Assembly: GCF_000003815.2 (NCBI RefSeq)
Contig: NC_049985.1
Location: 8,207,402-8,271,401 of the forward strand
Origin: Branchiostoma floridae
Taxonomy: Eukaryota > Chordata > Leptocardii > Amphioxiformes > Branchiostomatidae
Length of the DNA stretch: 64,000 nucleotides
Reading direction: 5' to 3'
Shown here: positions 24,460-39,500 of the stretch, piece after piece
How positions within the stretch are numbered: position 1 is the first letter of the stretch
How the letters are laid out: every line of letters begins with the position of its first letter
Position numbers and translations under genes: made by a program
Notes under the pieces: model-generated
What the model saw: only the letters and a program-made list of their open reading frames with translations
What the model was told of the DNA's origin: nothing
The model's database searches: none

Positions 24460-24546
24460 TCAACTCCTAGTCCCATCGATCACGACGACCTTCACGGTGA
24501 CCTCTAACAAAGGCTGACTCCTTGTTTTCCTGACTGATTTACTCAC
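24460..24546 (-). CDS. Possible read-through C-terminal extension of coronin-7
   Basis: After EGVDDDEW the sequence is TGG|GTGAGT, a strong donor. Family proteins end DEWD, so a small last exon encoding Asp-stop is expected. If the intron is retained, the frame stays open for about 28 more residues to a TGA at 24460. The expected tiny exon was not located. Confidence 0.3.
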   Translation of the reverse strand: MSKSVRKTRSQPLLEVTVKVVVIDGTRS

Positions 24547-27500
24547 CCACTCATCATCGTCAACTCCCTCACAGAGGTCCTGGGGTAGAGGGTCTCCCTT
24601 CAACTCCAATTTACTGTCCATGGCTCGCATGAGCTGTACAAGAAAAGGGATGCACTCAGTGTTGGGAAGTATGCTGTCAAACCTTCTTTTACCTGAAATA
24701 ACTGTTAGGTTACAGCAGCAAGAAGTTCATAGTTAAGCTGTTATCATCATCATCTGGCATCCCAGTTGTTAATATCACTAGTAATCATATATACTATCAA
24801 AGAATTCTATTCATAATTACAAGGAAAGTTTTCTTGAAGTTGTGTATCATCCATCAATAAAGATTTCATGACTAGAGGTACTAGATGGAAAAAACATACT
24901 CAATATAAAGTATCCACTTTGATGCACCATAAAACATCAAACACAGATAAACTACACTCAGTATTTTGGGTATAGATTCCCAAAATCTATTTTGCATTTA
25001 AGGTTCATGAGATGAAATGGATCAAAGAAACCTAGACCAAACTTCTCTGACACAGATAACGGGCCTCCATACATTCTTCCTTTGCAGAAATATACAGTCA
25101 CTTGCATAAAGTCACCAGACATCACATAAACAGGGAGGTGCTCAAGGTAATATCTGGCACTTTTTAACCTTTCCAAGACCACCCTGTTACAAATGTATAT
25201 AACCCTCACCTCCCTCATGACCTCAATGAAAAGTGGCCTGCAGGCCGATTTGAGCTTCTCGTAATACAAAAAAGGTTCAAACAGTCCAACAAACAAACCA
25301 CAGGTCAACCATAATACCAAGTTTTAACCAGCCTTGGCAGTAGAAGGGTTAAAATGCACAGGTTATCTGGCCCTGCCACCTGTTGTAACAAAAGATGAAT
25401 TACTAAAATGAAATGAAGATAGACTCCATGACCTAAATGGATTTTGCATGGTGGTGGGATATGATGGATATGTTTCAATTACATGATTCCATCCTATGCC
25501 CTTCAGCTATTTTCAGTCCAATGAAGTATTGACTGGTTTCGATTTGAACATGTTTGGAATATGGCTCCATCAAGGGTCAGTACAGGGTCACACGTAGGTG
25601 TCAGCTACAGTCACTTTTGTGCAAAGATTTACTAGATGCTGAGCAAGGATTGTGTTCCTGCATCTTAACGGACAATATTGTCCTTAATGTGGTGTCACAA
25701 ATCAGGACAAACGTATACTGTAGACTACAAGGTAACTAATGTGGGTATCGATATTCCATACACAGGAGGGGATAGAGTGATTTGTAACCCTTTACATGGA
25801 GGTGACATGGTAACATGAGTCTAATACAGGTCCATGTAACTGGAACAGATCTATAGTCCATCTTGTATGTGACAATCAGCAGGGCTTATAGAGCTCTCAT
25901 CAGCTGTGAAGACAAAAGTTTGGCCAGCAAAATGGCATTCTAGCTTTTCGTACAAAGAAGACTAAAATTGGAACAGTCATGACATTTTCACACATATTAA
26001 TTTTCACCATATGTTGTGAAAGCTACCAGAAGTGCTGACTGTAGATATTTTTACCTCTTCCTTCTTTTGCTCATCAGTCTTGTAAGTATCAGGGTTGTAA
26101 CTCTCATACTTCTTTGGAGCAGGAGCTTCTTTTGGGGCTTCACTCACTGAAATGTAATGGAAACAAGAGTCATTGAAAAGAAAAAGTTTAGAACAAAATT
26201 AAGCACATTGAATGTTCAAATCAACAGCATTCTCTGCAGTCCTGATTTTCATTATTCAAACACACTGGCAGCCCATAAAAACCATTATCTCCTTGGTGCT
26301 GATTGGTTATCCACATGATTCTATAGCATTCCTGGCAATCCTCATTGGTCAAATACAAATAATAACCATCATCTCCTTGGTGCTGATTGGCTATCCACTC
26401 ACATACTATTCTACAGCATTCTTTGCAATCCTCATTGGTTAAATACAGAGATGACACCCTCAACCATGATAGCAACCATCTCCTTGGTGCTGATTGGCTA
26501 TCCAGTCACATACTTTCAATTCTACAACATTCTTGGAGGTCCTGATCCTCATTGGTCAAACACACTGGCATCCCATAATATCCAGCCTAATCTACTTGGT
26601 GCTGATTGGCCATCTATGACCAGCTATCCACCCAAGTACTCTCAATTCAGAAGCATTTTCTGAGTCCTGACACGCTTTGATAAACACATTAGTATCCCAT
26701 AATATCCAGTCTGATCTCCTTGGTGCTGATTGGCTATCCATTGATATGATTTATACTTAATATCTCAAAGCAGGGTTTCTTTTACGATCTCGTAGGTAGG
26801 TACCCTGCGGCCTTCAGACCAACTCTAAAACATACTGAATAAGCCCACTTTACTTGTTTCCGACAAAGATCTAGCAATACCTTCTGTATGGAAGACTGAA
26901 CTTTAGGATTTATAACTGGTACTAGCTAGCCTCCGAAATGTTTTACCTTATCTTATACGACCTAAAACATACCCCGCTTAACAGCCCACCTGACATGCTT
27001 GACTGTAAATACATGAAGTTTACAAGGTGTAGATAGTCACATCAATGGGAATAGTGCCCATAAAAACTCCACAATCTAGCTCCAGTGGCCTGGAAAAAAA
27101 CTCCCGTGGTAATAATCTGGTTGTTAAAGTTGTAGCTGTCATCTTCATTGTTAGATATTATCTGTGAGTTACGACTTCATCACCACATTACATTGTAAAA
27201 CTGGTGACCTCACTGGTGCCCTTTGGCATAGGAAAAAAATGTTGTGTTTTCGTTAACGTTCTGCTGACCTTAGTAAAAACCTGCCTAACATTACCATTGC
27301 CTTTTTTCTGGATTCACCACTGGCATGGAACATAGAAAAGGCTAGAAAAAGGGATATAAACAGGTCCACCAAACCTAGGTACCTTTTATGTTCATGCCCT
27401 TCATAATGGTACCTGTATTCTTAAGATCACTTTGGCCTGATTTTAAAAAAAATTATAACTCCTGCCTACCTACCGACCCTAATCATTTTGGGACCGTAAT

Positions 27501-30500
27501 AGGAAAGGCAACATTAATCTTTCTAGGCTTAACAATTATAATGAGAGTTGAAAACAGTCTGAAATTATTGTTCACTTCTGTATAATTTTTTTAATTCAAT
27601 AAATTGATAGTGACCAAAAATTACTGTTTGAAGCCATGACCATCATCACCTGCCAATACCGCTCGTAAATTTGGGATAATTAATACATGTAAATGACTAA
27701 TCAATAAATGAATGAATCTCGTGCATCAAGTCAAACTGAAGGTCTTTCACTAATCAACTCTATAGCATGATGAGTTGCTATCAGACGCATGAATCAGTCC
27801 TGTATTGACTACTATTGATCACACAGGTCTGCTGTCCATCCATCAGCACTAACAGCTCACAGAACACATCCACAAACTTCTGCAAACTTAAATTGGAGAA
27901 AGCAACCTGGTAACTAGAAAGGCAACTTTTTTGCAAAAATGCAGACTGTTTTCCCATAGCCTTTTGTCAATGAATAGAAATTGATCATATTTACAATACA
28001 GATAATAACCTAACACAGTTCTAGCCTCTGACCCTAACAGAGGAAATAAAAGAAATAAAGGACACATCAGCAAAAACAATTATATATTTTCCCTACTGGG
28101 GAAAACATACTGTAACAATGAATTGCCTTCTTCAGTCAGTGTCCCAGCTACTTGGTAGCTACAGGAAAAACAGGAGGTGGTTTGTGGGACATACTTTATG
28201 GAGCATAAGAAATATCCCCTGATTTGTAACCTGAGATATAACGGTAATATAACGCTTACGACAGTCTCCAACTACAGGAAATTTATCGATTTTTCAGAGT
28301 CAACTCAGTTCACTACTGCAGAAGACTCAAGCAGGTCATATCAAGGTTGAAATATGTAGCCTCTTGTCTTTGAGAAAGTCAGTAAAAAGGATTTAGATAA
28401 ATGCAAAATGGCTTCAACTCTAAGTCTTTGACCTCCCCAAGACAGTCACAACCACTTGTAATGTACTTCAATGCTGGTAGCTGATACATGTAAGTCTGTG
28501 CTGTAGTTGGAAGCTATGGCTCTTTTCCAGTTAGCATGGGCTAAATCATAGTAAATGTATCTGTAGGAAGAACTCAATGAAAAGAAATCCTTCAATTTTC
28601 ACTGCTATAAACTAAAAGGCAGTCATCAAGATATATACTGTGAGTGATATCTAATGCTGCTGGCTGCAGCATAGCAATTGTGAAAAGTGACTAAGATTGC
28701 TTTTCCTACAAACAACCCAAAATAACCAGTTTCAACCAAATGCCCTGGATATGTCTCTGTCAGTCATCCATATTTTGGGGACGAGATTTTTAATAATTCT
28801 ACACTACACTTTACTTCTTCTTGTCCTTTTCATCCTGTTGGACGATCAGTCTATTACAGTACAAATAACTTAACAGAATCAAATGCATCCATTTCTAAAA
28901 AGGATTATGAACAGATAAAACTATTGAGCTAAAACCTAAAAAGAAGTGAAGAAAATGTAGAGTTTGGATGTTCTAACCAAAATTAAACAGTGACTACAAC
29001 TGCCAGTGTTAGATCTTGCAGTCTACAGGACCTGGTCCTCTGAGATACAGAAAAAAAATGACAATATGATTGTAACAAAAACAACATGGCTAAAAGCTCT
29101 TATGTTTGATGGCTATAAACAGCTTATTCTTTGTAAGTCCCTAGAACATCAAAAGCTGGTTCATGTATCTAGGTTCACAATTCACATAGCTCTGGACTTC
29201 ATCAGAGATTATTTTTGACCTGGGTTTGTAATTGACAATATGCTGGTCCTGATAAAGCGATGGGCAACAACAATTATTGCAAAGTGATGTTAGCTGGAGA
29301 TGTGAGGGCATCTGATGCACCAAACGAGCAAAGGCCAGCCCATAATTGCTCCCCAGTACCCTGAAATTACGGCTTGATACGCCAATCTCTCTTGGTAATT
29401 CACTGCAGCTGAATTACAATTGATTAAACAGTAAAGATAGATCATCTCCACAGACAGGCGTCATCTGTAGACCATCGTCTGAGCCAACAAGAAAATTGTC
29501 GGCAAAGCCGTCTAAAGGCTGTTGTAAGTTAGTTTGTTCCAATGTGGAAAGAATCAATGCTCTATGTTTGTAAAATGTCATTTATCATTGGTACTGCTTG
29601 ATGTAAGTAAAAACTACATGTAGTTAGACACACAGAAAATATAAACAGTTAGTGGTAAATAGGTAACGTTAGAGACACCTCCCTCCCACCAATCAGGATT
29701 TGTTGCATCATTTTTCTGTTATGCAGTACTACTCTTAGTAACACTAAATACTATTAGTAGATATGTTGGAATATTCATTCATAATGGTATGGCAGAAGTT
29801 GCTTCAACATCAGCTTATTTGTTATTTTGTGCATCAAAACACCCCTAAGACTGTGAAGAAGGCCACGGCTGCCAATGCTACACTTCATATAGTTCTCATA
29901 GTTAGGAATCAATGATCCTTCCCAAGTGACTTTTGTGGTTACTTATACTACAGAACACCAGACTTGATTTCTTTTAATCTTTCTCCGAGGAACGCACAGG
30001 CAGGAAATTCCATCTCAGCAGTGTTGTAAAAAACCATTTCATGACAATCTCCCATTGATTTTACAGTAACCGTAAACTTCGGTACAAATGGCTAAATCTG
30101 TTCTTGGTTGTAACTCTACACGTTACTCCTGCTGTAAAAATCTATTGTCAGGTTCAATCTGTGAAGACTGCCAAGAATATCATGTACAATTCCAAGATGT
30201 GTACATGCTTGTATTTGTGTATAACGCTAGTTCACCTTTATACTCCGGGTAACAAATATCCATGTTTTTTTTTATCCGGGTATTTAGGGATATCAAGTCG
30301 ACGGATGACGATTTCAAATTCAATATTTACAAAATGTTATAGTTTAAACCCACTATCCGTGGACTTGATATCCCCAAATGACCTGTCTCTATTAACAATT
30401 GATATAGGTTACCCCAAGGATAAAGGTAAACTTACGTGTCAGTGTGTGTGAGTGTGCATGTGTGTGAACTCTCAGTCTTTTCCAAAATCCTCCAATATTA

Positions 30501-33500
30501 ATTCCTTTCCTTCATAATCCTTAGCGAGTCATTTGTATCGAGAAGTTGTGTCAAATCAATCCAGCATGAGAGCTAGATATATTACCCACACTTTTGATTC
30601 ATTAGGCACAATGCGACAGTTTTATGACAGCAATGACAGTTTCATGCACAAGGGAACACAGTGATTGCTCCTCTGACAATGTCGTGCATGCTGTGATAAA
30701 TGAGGCATATGTCAGCTGTCAGAATTACGACCTGCCTCCGTTCGATTACACAATATTGCAGCAATATTCTTCCTTCAGCTGCAAGCTTCCACCTCTCATG
30801 GGCTTGGTTTAGAATGAAAATTGCACATATTTTTTGGATTTATAGACCCCCCAAGCAACTGATGGAAAAGAAGATGGATATTAACTTGGTCTGAAAACAA
30901 TAGCTAGATGACAAATGGCAATCATAGAAGCCTTATCTGCACATTCCAGCTTGAAATGTGAAGTATATACTTTGCACATATACAGGAGATGAATATCACA
31001 TCATCTGGTTAAGTTACACAAATTTCAAATTCAAGTGGTAATAAAATGTCTTCAGAATCTGCCAATCTATTACGAGTGCGCTACAAAAAAATCAATCATC
31101 AGATTCTGATCTCTCTAACACACTAGTTGCTCAAATCACAACCTGGTCATAAAACCTTCATAAAGTGATGGTCAATTCACCATAACTGTTTGAATGCAGA
31201 GTAATACACATGTACCTATACTTCATTCTAATATTGTTATACCTGGGCCATGATAACAAATATTACAAGTGTTTCGGACTCATCTACCTTTAACAGTACC
31301 CCACAGGCATCTACTGCTGTGTATCATTAAGGGATTCCATAGAATACCGGTAATTTGAATGTGCTGTGTGTGTGTGCTGTGACATTAGAATAACATTATT
31401 GGACTTATTACAATTTCTCAAATTCTGATGCAGTCACAGTTTGTGCGTTTTGTCAGATAGACATGACATAAAAAAATAAAACACAAGTGTATTCCGCATC
31501 ATCCTCGGTCCCAGCCGTCTCGTAGGTTGGATTGGTCTCCGGATTTTGGGTGATCCGGCCCAATGTCGTGCTTGGTAACCTCGGATAATACGGAATAGAC
31601 CACACTGCACAGCAGTGCTCTAGCCGGCCTGAATTTATTTTCCCTCCCCTGGATTTTGAATTTGGAAATCCTGTCAAGCGCAAAAGGCACAAGAATCCTA
31701 GGGGGTTGAGAGCATGTTCCCCCAGGAAAATATTGAAACCTGGACCCTCTGAAATGCTATTTGAGGCGCAAAATTCATGTCCTTCCACAGAAGCAAAATT
31801 CCATCAGGAGACAGAAGGACGGATGCTGGCTAGAACCCTGCATTGTAGTCTATGATATATGGTACCTACATGGCTTCATGTCTGAAGGCCTGAGACTGAC
31901 GATCCTCTGTACTTTGTTTCCTCCATCCAACCACTCCTGAGCTGTCATGGCAGGCTCCCAGGATGCTCTGGTGTCAGGGAACAGGTCATCTTGGAAGTAC
32001 TCCATCTGAAAGGTGAAGAAAATATCTTGTCATGCATTGAATCTGCAAAATATCTATTCTTTGCTACACTTACCTACTTACTGTTTAGATTGCTCTGGTA
32101 TGAAAATCACCCTTAGCCTACTAAGGTTATCCAAAAAGGTGGTGTCTGGAAAGTCAACTACCAGCACTAGCATTATCGCTTTAAGAATACAATATCTTAA
32201 AGTGGAAGTCCTGCCACAATACCATGGAAAACTGCTAGGAGACCAATGATATAATTATGTCTTTAATGCCTACAAACATATCAAATATCATAAAGATCCA
32301 TCCACAACTGCTCCAGATACACACAGTTACACAAAAAAACATAACCTTTAAGTTAGTAAAAGTGAAAAGGTCATGACAGTTTACCTTGACTCTTGGCACA
32401 GTGAAGGATAACGGCTCTAGAGTGGTTTTGTTCAGCTGGTAGGCTTGTGCAAATTCCACATCCTTGACATTACACACATTCTTAGGTAGGAAAGACACTC
32501 CCTGCAAGGCAAGACAAGACAAAAAGGTCACGAATGCAATGTTCAAGGCACACAAATTAGTTTTAATTGGGGAGGTATGTAAGACTGGGTACAAATGCAT
32601 TGAAAATTGTACCTAATGGTGTACTGTGGCTTGAGGAATAGGTATTTTCACAAGGTGTGACAGGAAGAACTTTTAATGGCTCTCTGGTGCTGAGCTAGGA
32701 TTTGTACACATTAGAGGGAGGGAAAGCCAATAATAGTGTCTCTGCCTCTAAATTAGGCACAAAGCAGATCCAGCTGCTACTGACCAGCTTCTGCATTTCA
32801 AAGGAAACAAGCAAATGTACCGTGTGTACTGCAGCTGTAAACTGTCATATCATTTTATGATTTAAGTAGGCATACATGATTGTACAATTGCTTGCTACTT
32901 TCTCGTATCTGTGACTTCAGAAAAACTTTGATGCATACATCAAGGTAATGAGTAACACAGAAAGCATAACTGTTACAACATGCTTTACGCTAATGGGAAA
33001 TATGCTATACATTAGATCATAAACTTGGATGGAATTTACTACAAACTACTAGAATAACTCACAGTGATATTATGGTTATAGGTTTCAGAGAATATGATTT
33101 AAGATAGTACATGTGGGTACATGCAATTTCATTTACTACATTCAAAATTCAAAACTTTATTTGCTCAAAGTCATTTTGAAAGTCACAACTATGGCACAAC
33201 TAATCAACTAAGAAGAGGTTTTCAGTCATTCTGCAGTATATAAATCATGATCAGCTAATCAAGGTTAGATTTGTCATACATGTATGTCATTGTATGATTT
33301 TGATGACAAATTTTTCTGTGACAGACCACATGCCTACAAGGAACTAAGGCAACCTATTAAGTATTAAAATGACAGATGAAATTCGTACAACACATATACA
33401 ACTGTCCTAAGAATGTCCTTGGGATCACACAAGGATTGTAAGTTTGGAGCCGTAGAATGATTGTAAGACAATTGTGGCCAGACCCTTACCTGATGTGGTA

Positions 33501-36500
33501 AGCTGAAGGCTGTAGTTGCCAGCTCAATGAGGTAGGGCTTCTCTGTGCTGACTTCATATGAGAAAATTTGACTGTCTCCCTGAAAAATATTAAGGAAAAG
33601 ATAGAATCAAAATGGTCCTTCTTCTATGGTTTCACAACTTCTTTTGCAAAATGATTTGACTAATGTAATGCTAGTTCACCTACATTATCAAGTCGAGGGA
33701 CGGTGGTTTCAAAATATTTTGAAAATATTGCAGTTTTATACCACCATCAGTTGACTTGATGTCCTTAACTTATCTAGTTTTTAGATACAACAGATATAGG
33801 TTACCCTGCGGATAAAGGTAAACTACAGGTAGCATTAGACTAAAATCCATCATGTCTTGCATTTCAGTCACAAAAGACATCGTAGCTATTAGGAAAGATA
33901 CAAGATCTAGAGAGCCACCTACCTTTCCAGTAAGGAACAGCACCCTGCTGTCCTCATCATAATAAGGCACAAGGATTGTAGTAGACTCATCAATGCCTAC
34001 AGTAGTCAGGGGTGCAGACAGGTCCTCAGCACTGAATACAAAAATGGTCCGTGTGCTTGACCTGAAAGAACATACAGAATTGCTTTGCATTAACTGAATG
34101 AATGTCATTGTTTTTCCTTAACTATCGCTCATATTTTATACATTAGCACTTCAAGAAAAGTGCTATAAGACAAATATAGGATGTTTACAATACAAATCCA
34201 TCAGGAAAACTGTATACAACAGAAAACTTTAACCTTTCACTCATATTTCTTGGTTCACATCAAAATCTCTGTCAAATACCTACACATGTATCTACATGCA
34301 TGCTTCAAAAATCAAGCTTTCTTTGTTTATTTTCACTGAGTAATAAATGTGAAAGAGAATGACGTACCTGCTAAACCCAGTAACTGCCAGGCACTTGCCA
34401 TCACATGCCCACACCACCCTGGCACCTCTGGCACCTACTGGGCCATCTCCCTCCTGCGATCAAGGGTTAAACATGTAATAAAAGTTTTCTTAGGTCCTTT
34501 AGGGTGGACTATGACTTAAACTGTCTATAATTTATCTTGCTTACCTTAATGTAACGTCCACAATCACATTTTTACTCGAGAACAAGGTCTACAAATCTGG
34601 CCTACAGTGGAAAAAGTGATGGTGATTTTGAACAAGTTTAGCTTACTGAAGACAGGGGATATTGACAATATTTCACTGAAGACAGACAATATTGACAGTA
34701 CAGTGCTGGGAAATTCCCCTAGCTTGTTTGAGTATAGTGAACAACACACCAAAGCTTAACATCCCACACACCAAAGATTACAACCCTTCCCAGTAGTGGA
34801 AATGTCAGGTGACAACAGCCAGGATTTAAACTCCCAACCTGTTGGTCCAGAGACTGGGTCCATAACTACAGGACTACACACACTACTAAAGTGAACTGGA
34901 ATGGGAGAGGCTCACCCTGAGAGGCCGGGTGCTGTCCCGGGGGTTATATATCCTGATGCTCCCGTCCTTACACACCGTGGCAAGGTACTGTCCATCTGGG
35001 CTCCAGGCCAGGCTGAAAATCTGTCCAAGACACACATTTGCACATCTTTATTGTGTGTTTGAGTGCTTCAGACACATTTCTAAACATATATCAGCCCAAT
35101 ATGCTTTGTCAAGGCTACAATTTGACAGATTTAGTCATTTTACTGCATGTGACAGTCATCAACTAGTAATTCTTTTGTTTGAAAAAAGTATCAAATGACC
35201 TTTAATCAACATTTGAGAGAAATAAGAGAAATCACATGGCATTGTCTGCATACAGAAAGGAAGACATGCTCAGTTTACACACACATTGGTGGAAAGAAAA
35301 AGGAAACCATGGTAGGGACAAGATGCTAAATGGCAACAATTTGCGACTTGAAGTAATCACTGACCTGGTCTGTGTGTCCTCTTAGTTTAAAAACCTGTTG
35401 CTCGGCTGACAAGTCCCATACTCTGACTGACATGTCGAACGATGCAGATGCCATGATGTCGCTCGCTGTGGGGTGGAACTTCATACAGTAGATTTTCTCC
35501 TCATGACCTGGATGGAGTGGTAAGGATAAACTATGCAGCCTGGAATATACCTGGGAGTATCTGTATCTATATAGCCGATACAGCCCTTTGGTGTAACACA
35601 AAAGCTTCGCAGGCACGCGGCGTGGCAGCAGCTGGTTATATTACACTGAACAACCTGTCACACCTAAGTTTTGCACATCTATTTGCATGTGTTTGTTAAA
35701 GCTATCCAGAGAAGATGCCCCTACTGTCAAGTAGCTATAATTTCCGATTGATCGACAACATCAATTAACAACAGCAAAAATTTCAGCACCATGAAAAGGT
35801 CTATATACACTCTTGACAGATCATTTAAAATGCAGGTAACCACAACATTGTACCCAATCTGGCAAAGTTAAAAGCATTTCTATATGCTTAATATGTTATC
35901 TGCAAATCATTTCAAAAGATGTAGACGTGTTACTTGCTTCTTCATTCCTCGTTAGTGGCAAAATCGGTCAAACGGTTAGCAAGCTTAAGGTTGTTTCTTG
36001 ATTTTCATCTTACCTCTAAGGCAAAACTCAGGCTCTGTCAGTGTCTCAGTCAAACCACCTTCTGGGATGTGCCAAATGTTGATTGTGGCATCAGCAGCTA
36101 TTGAAGGAAGAAAAAAACTCATACTATTAGATAACATAAGTATCTATTTCATAAATGCCCCTTGTGGGTAAATCCCTTCTAATTACAGTCAAGTCTGTAT
36201 AAATGGCCACAAATTTGTGGTGGTCCCTTAGATAATTTTCCCATTGACACAAGTATAAAAAAAATCCTGTCTATAGTGACTACCTATCCACATAGACAAG
36301 CTTTTATCAGTCCCCTGAGTGGTCTTCTTGGACTGTAATTCACTAAAGTTCACTACAAAAGACATGAGTTCCTGTATACTGCTGCTGTATAACTGATCCT
36401 GCTCACCGACAGCCAGCCTGCGTTTGTTGAAGGGGTCCCAGCAGAAGTCCATGACAGTGGTGCCATTCTGTACAGTAGGTACTCCTGTGTCTGGTAACCT

Positions 36501-39500
36501 GCCTGGCTGGGAAACCTGCGGACACGGCAGCAACATTATCATGAGATAAGGACCTAGCTTGTACACCATCGTTAATTCTTGTTCAGCTGCAGATTTGTAG
36601 GAATTTGCATTAAACATTTTATTCAATTTTCAACAGCTCTGAACTAACATTGTTCCATAAGAAGTGGTTATGGCTCCATAAAGTGTGAACAGTTTTAAAG
36701 CAAGATTTGATGAGTACATGAAAGCCCACCCACCCACAACTTCAAAGCACTGTTCCAACCTACAAGAACAACAATGGCAGTATCATAAGCTGAACAGAAG
36801 AGTGGCAAAACCTACTACTTGGCTGAAACCACTCTACTCTACTTAACAAAAAAGGGCAAAAACATCTGTTTCTGAGCCAAGTGAAATTGCACCTCATATA
36901 TTGCAATCTGTCCACCGGTGACAGACAGTGGCACAGCTACCCTGTCCGGGTTGGCATGGAAACCGTCGCACTCCCCGAACAGAGACACGTTCAGGTTCCG
37001 GATGTTGACTATGTGGGAGGACTTGTGTAACGTGGTGCACTTCAGATGGCGGAACTTGGACGTGGGAATGCCTGACAAGGTAAGGACAGCAGAGATAAGG
37101 TAAAATGAAGACTAGTGAACCAGCAGGAATTGCTACACGACAACACTGGGTGTATAAGACAATCCACTGAGATCGAAAACAGAGACAAAAATGGCTTGGC
37201 CATGTACTCTTGAAGAATGGCAGATAACAGAATATATAAAGGTGCCTTTGACTCTAGATCTGATGGTCAAAGAAAAAGAGGAAAACCCAAAACCACGTGG
37301 AAAAGAACAGTGTCAGACGACCTGCAACATGTGATAACAGGTAGTATTAGAGTGTTGCATGTTTTTATGTACCTGCGAGGAACATGCTCTTCCTGTTACT
37401 CCCTTTCTGACTAGCAGATTCCTCAGTTGGTGACTCCTTAGTAGCCGTGTCCTTGCTGGGAAGTTTGTCCGTTACCTCCCTGTTGGTCGCTGCAGGTGCA
37501 GGGGCAGGTGTAACAGCTGGTTTAGGAGCAGGTGTAGCAGCTGGTTTAGGTGCCTGAACAGCCGGCGGCTTTCTGTCTTCCTGTGGTGCCATACAACAAT
37601 CATTTCAGCACCATGGACAATAATAATAAATATTTTTAATGTTTTTCTTCCTTAGCTTTTGAAACATCAAAGATATTTTTATGCAGATCTGCATTGGTCT
37701 CATTTAAGCTTAAGTTACATTTTCAAACTGGGGCGTGGCAGTGCAGCTTTTGGGAGGGAAAAGAATGATATAAAAGACACCAAAATACACAAAATGTCAA
37801 CATAAGATTCATGGGCATAATTTGAATATATTTCTAATTTTTCATTTATTCAAACATCCCGGCCGTGCCCTGGTTCGGCAATGTGACCTAAGCCTTAGCA
37901 GGTACAAGTTACATTTGTATTTCTAAAAGAGTTATTGTCCTTTTACATCAATGATCATTTCCCTTCTGTAAAGCATGCTTTTCCTCCTATTTGTGCTCAG
38001 CTCCTCTGCTCCAAATAATTCCCTCACAGTCCATCTAGTTACCTTCACAGGTTCAACAGGTGTGCTTGCCACAGGCTCCATGTTCTGGGTGGGTGGCTTG
38101 GCTTGTACCACTGGTTTACTGGGAGGAAGGGTGGGTCTAGTACTTGCAGCTGGGGGAGGGGGGCCTCCACCACTTTGCCTTGAAGGGGCTGTGGGCCTTT
38201 TCTTTGGATCCAGGGAGATTTTCGTCACCTTTTTAACAGACAGAAACACATGTAAATAAAACCTCACACTAACCTTTTTTAATCATATTACAAGCACAAG
38301 TTTGTTACAGTTTCAAAGTTCAAACTGGGACAGCACTCTTTATTTACCATGTTATTCCCTCCATCCCTCCACTCCTGTGCTGTCATGGCAGGCTGTCCTG
38401 ATGCTGTATCAGGGTATAGATCTTCATGGAAGTCACGATAAGTCTGAAACATACACATGACTCTCAAAAATATGACTCTCAAACACAATCATCCTATCAT
38501 AGATGGCAATGAATTATTGGCGTATAATTCTAAAATGCAACTGCCTGCACTAGTGAAAAGAAAAGACTGGTTTCAGGCATTTTTGACATGACATTCTGAT
38601 ATCAATCACCTTTAAATTACTGTAAATGCAGAAACATTCGCTGTTTTTGCGGTGACCAATTCACCGCGAACTTACAATGTAAAACCACTGCGAACATTTT
38701 TCCATTATAGTATGTGACTACAGTGTATGGCGCTACCGCGAACTTAAAACCACCATGAACAGTCCATTTTTACCGCTATCGCAAAATTAAATCCCCGCAA
38801 ACTGCATTTACAGCAACACTTCTATATATCAATTTCAAATTACGATAGACAGAATGACTCCCTTTAACTCATTGCACAAACCAACAGCAAATTTGTAAAC
38901 AAAGTTAGATTTGTTCATGTTGAAAGTTTCCGACCTTCCTAGGCACGATGTATGGAAGAGGTATGATGGCCTGGTGCACCAGCAGTAACACCCGGTTCAC
39001 TTCTCCTGCCATCACCTCCATGGCTCGCTTGGGCACCATGGCAACGCCTTTCAACTGCTCCGAGCTCATGTGGGGCTGGCCTGAAAATTAACCGTCACAT
39101 GATTACAGAGAAACACTTGCAAAATACAGCAATGTCTCAATTATATTTCAATCAGGGCTCTCTCTAGGACCCATCTGGGATGGAAAAATGCTTGTTGGGA
39201 TGGAAAAATCCCTTCAATCCAAAAGATATGAACTTAATGACATGAAACTGATGAATATGTATTGCGCAAGCTGAAATTGACAGATTTTACAAAAAACAAC
39301 ATAGATTTTCTTCTTACAATATTTGTATATACACTATTCAATATTTGTACAAAAATTGTTTGAAATATCATATTCAGAAATAGTAGTGAATAAAGCCTTA
39401 CACTCTGAGAGGTACGGATGCTTCGAGGTGACTTCAAAGTATCGGACAACAGAGTCACCCTGTGGAAACAAATAGACATAAGAGATGGCACCTGAACAAA

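Larger units (their letters stand above)
26746..31869. other. Remainder of the largest coronin-7 intron
   Basis: A 5.7 kb intron (26147-31869) separates the second propeller end from the C-terminal tail exons. No nested gene was seen. It carries one TIR MITE (30229-30432), a GT-rich stretch near 30440 and a Harbinger-internal-like block near 31700. Confidence 0.55.

Noticed and set aside
23850-24517. Plus-strand frames near 24 kb as genes
   Set aside because: They fall in a SINE-like repeat and antisense to the coronin-7 tail exon.
31453-31788. 111-residue minus-strand frame in the coronin-7 intron
   Set aside because: It overlaps a dispersed repeat related to the Harbinger-like interior and lacks splice signals or a domain.
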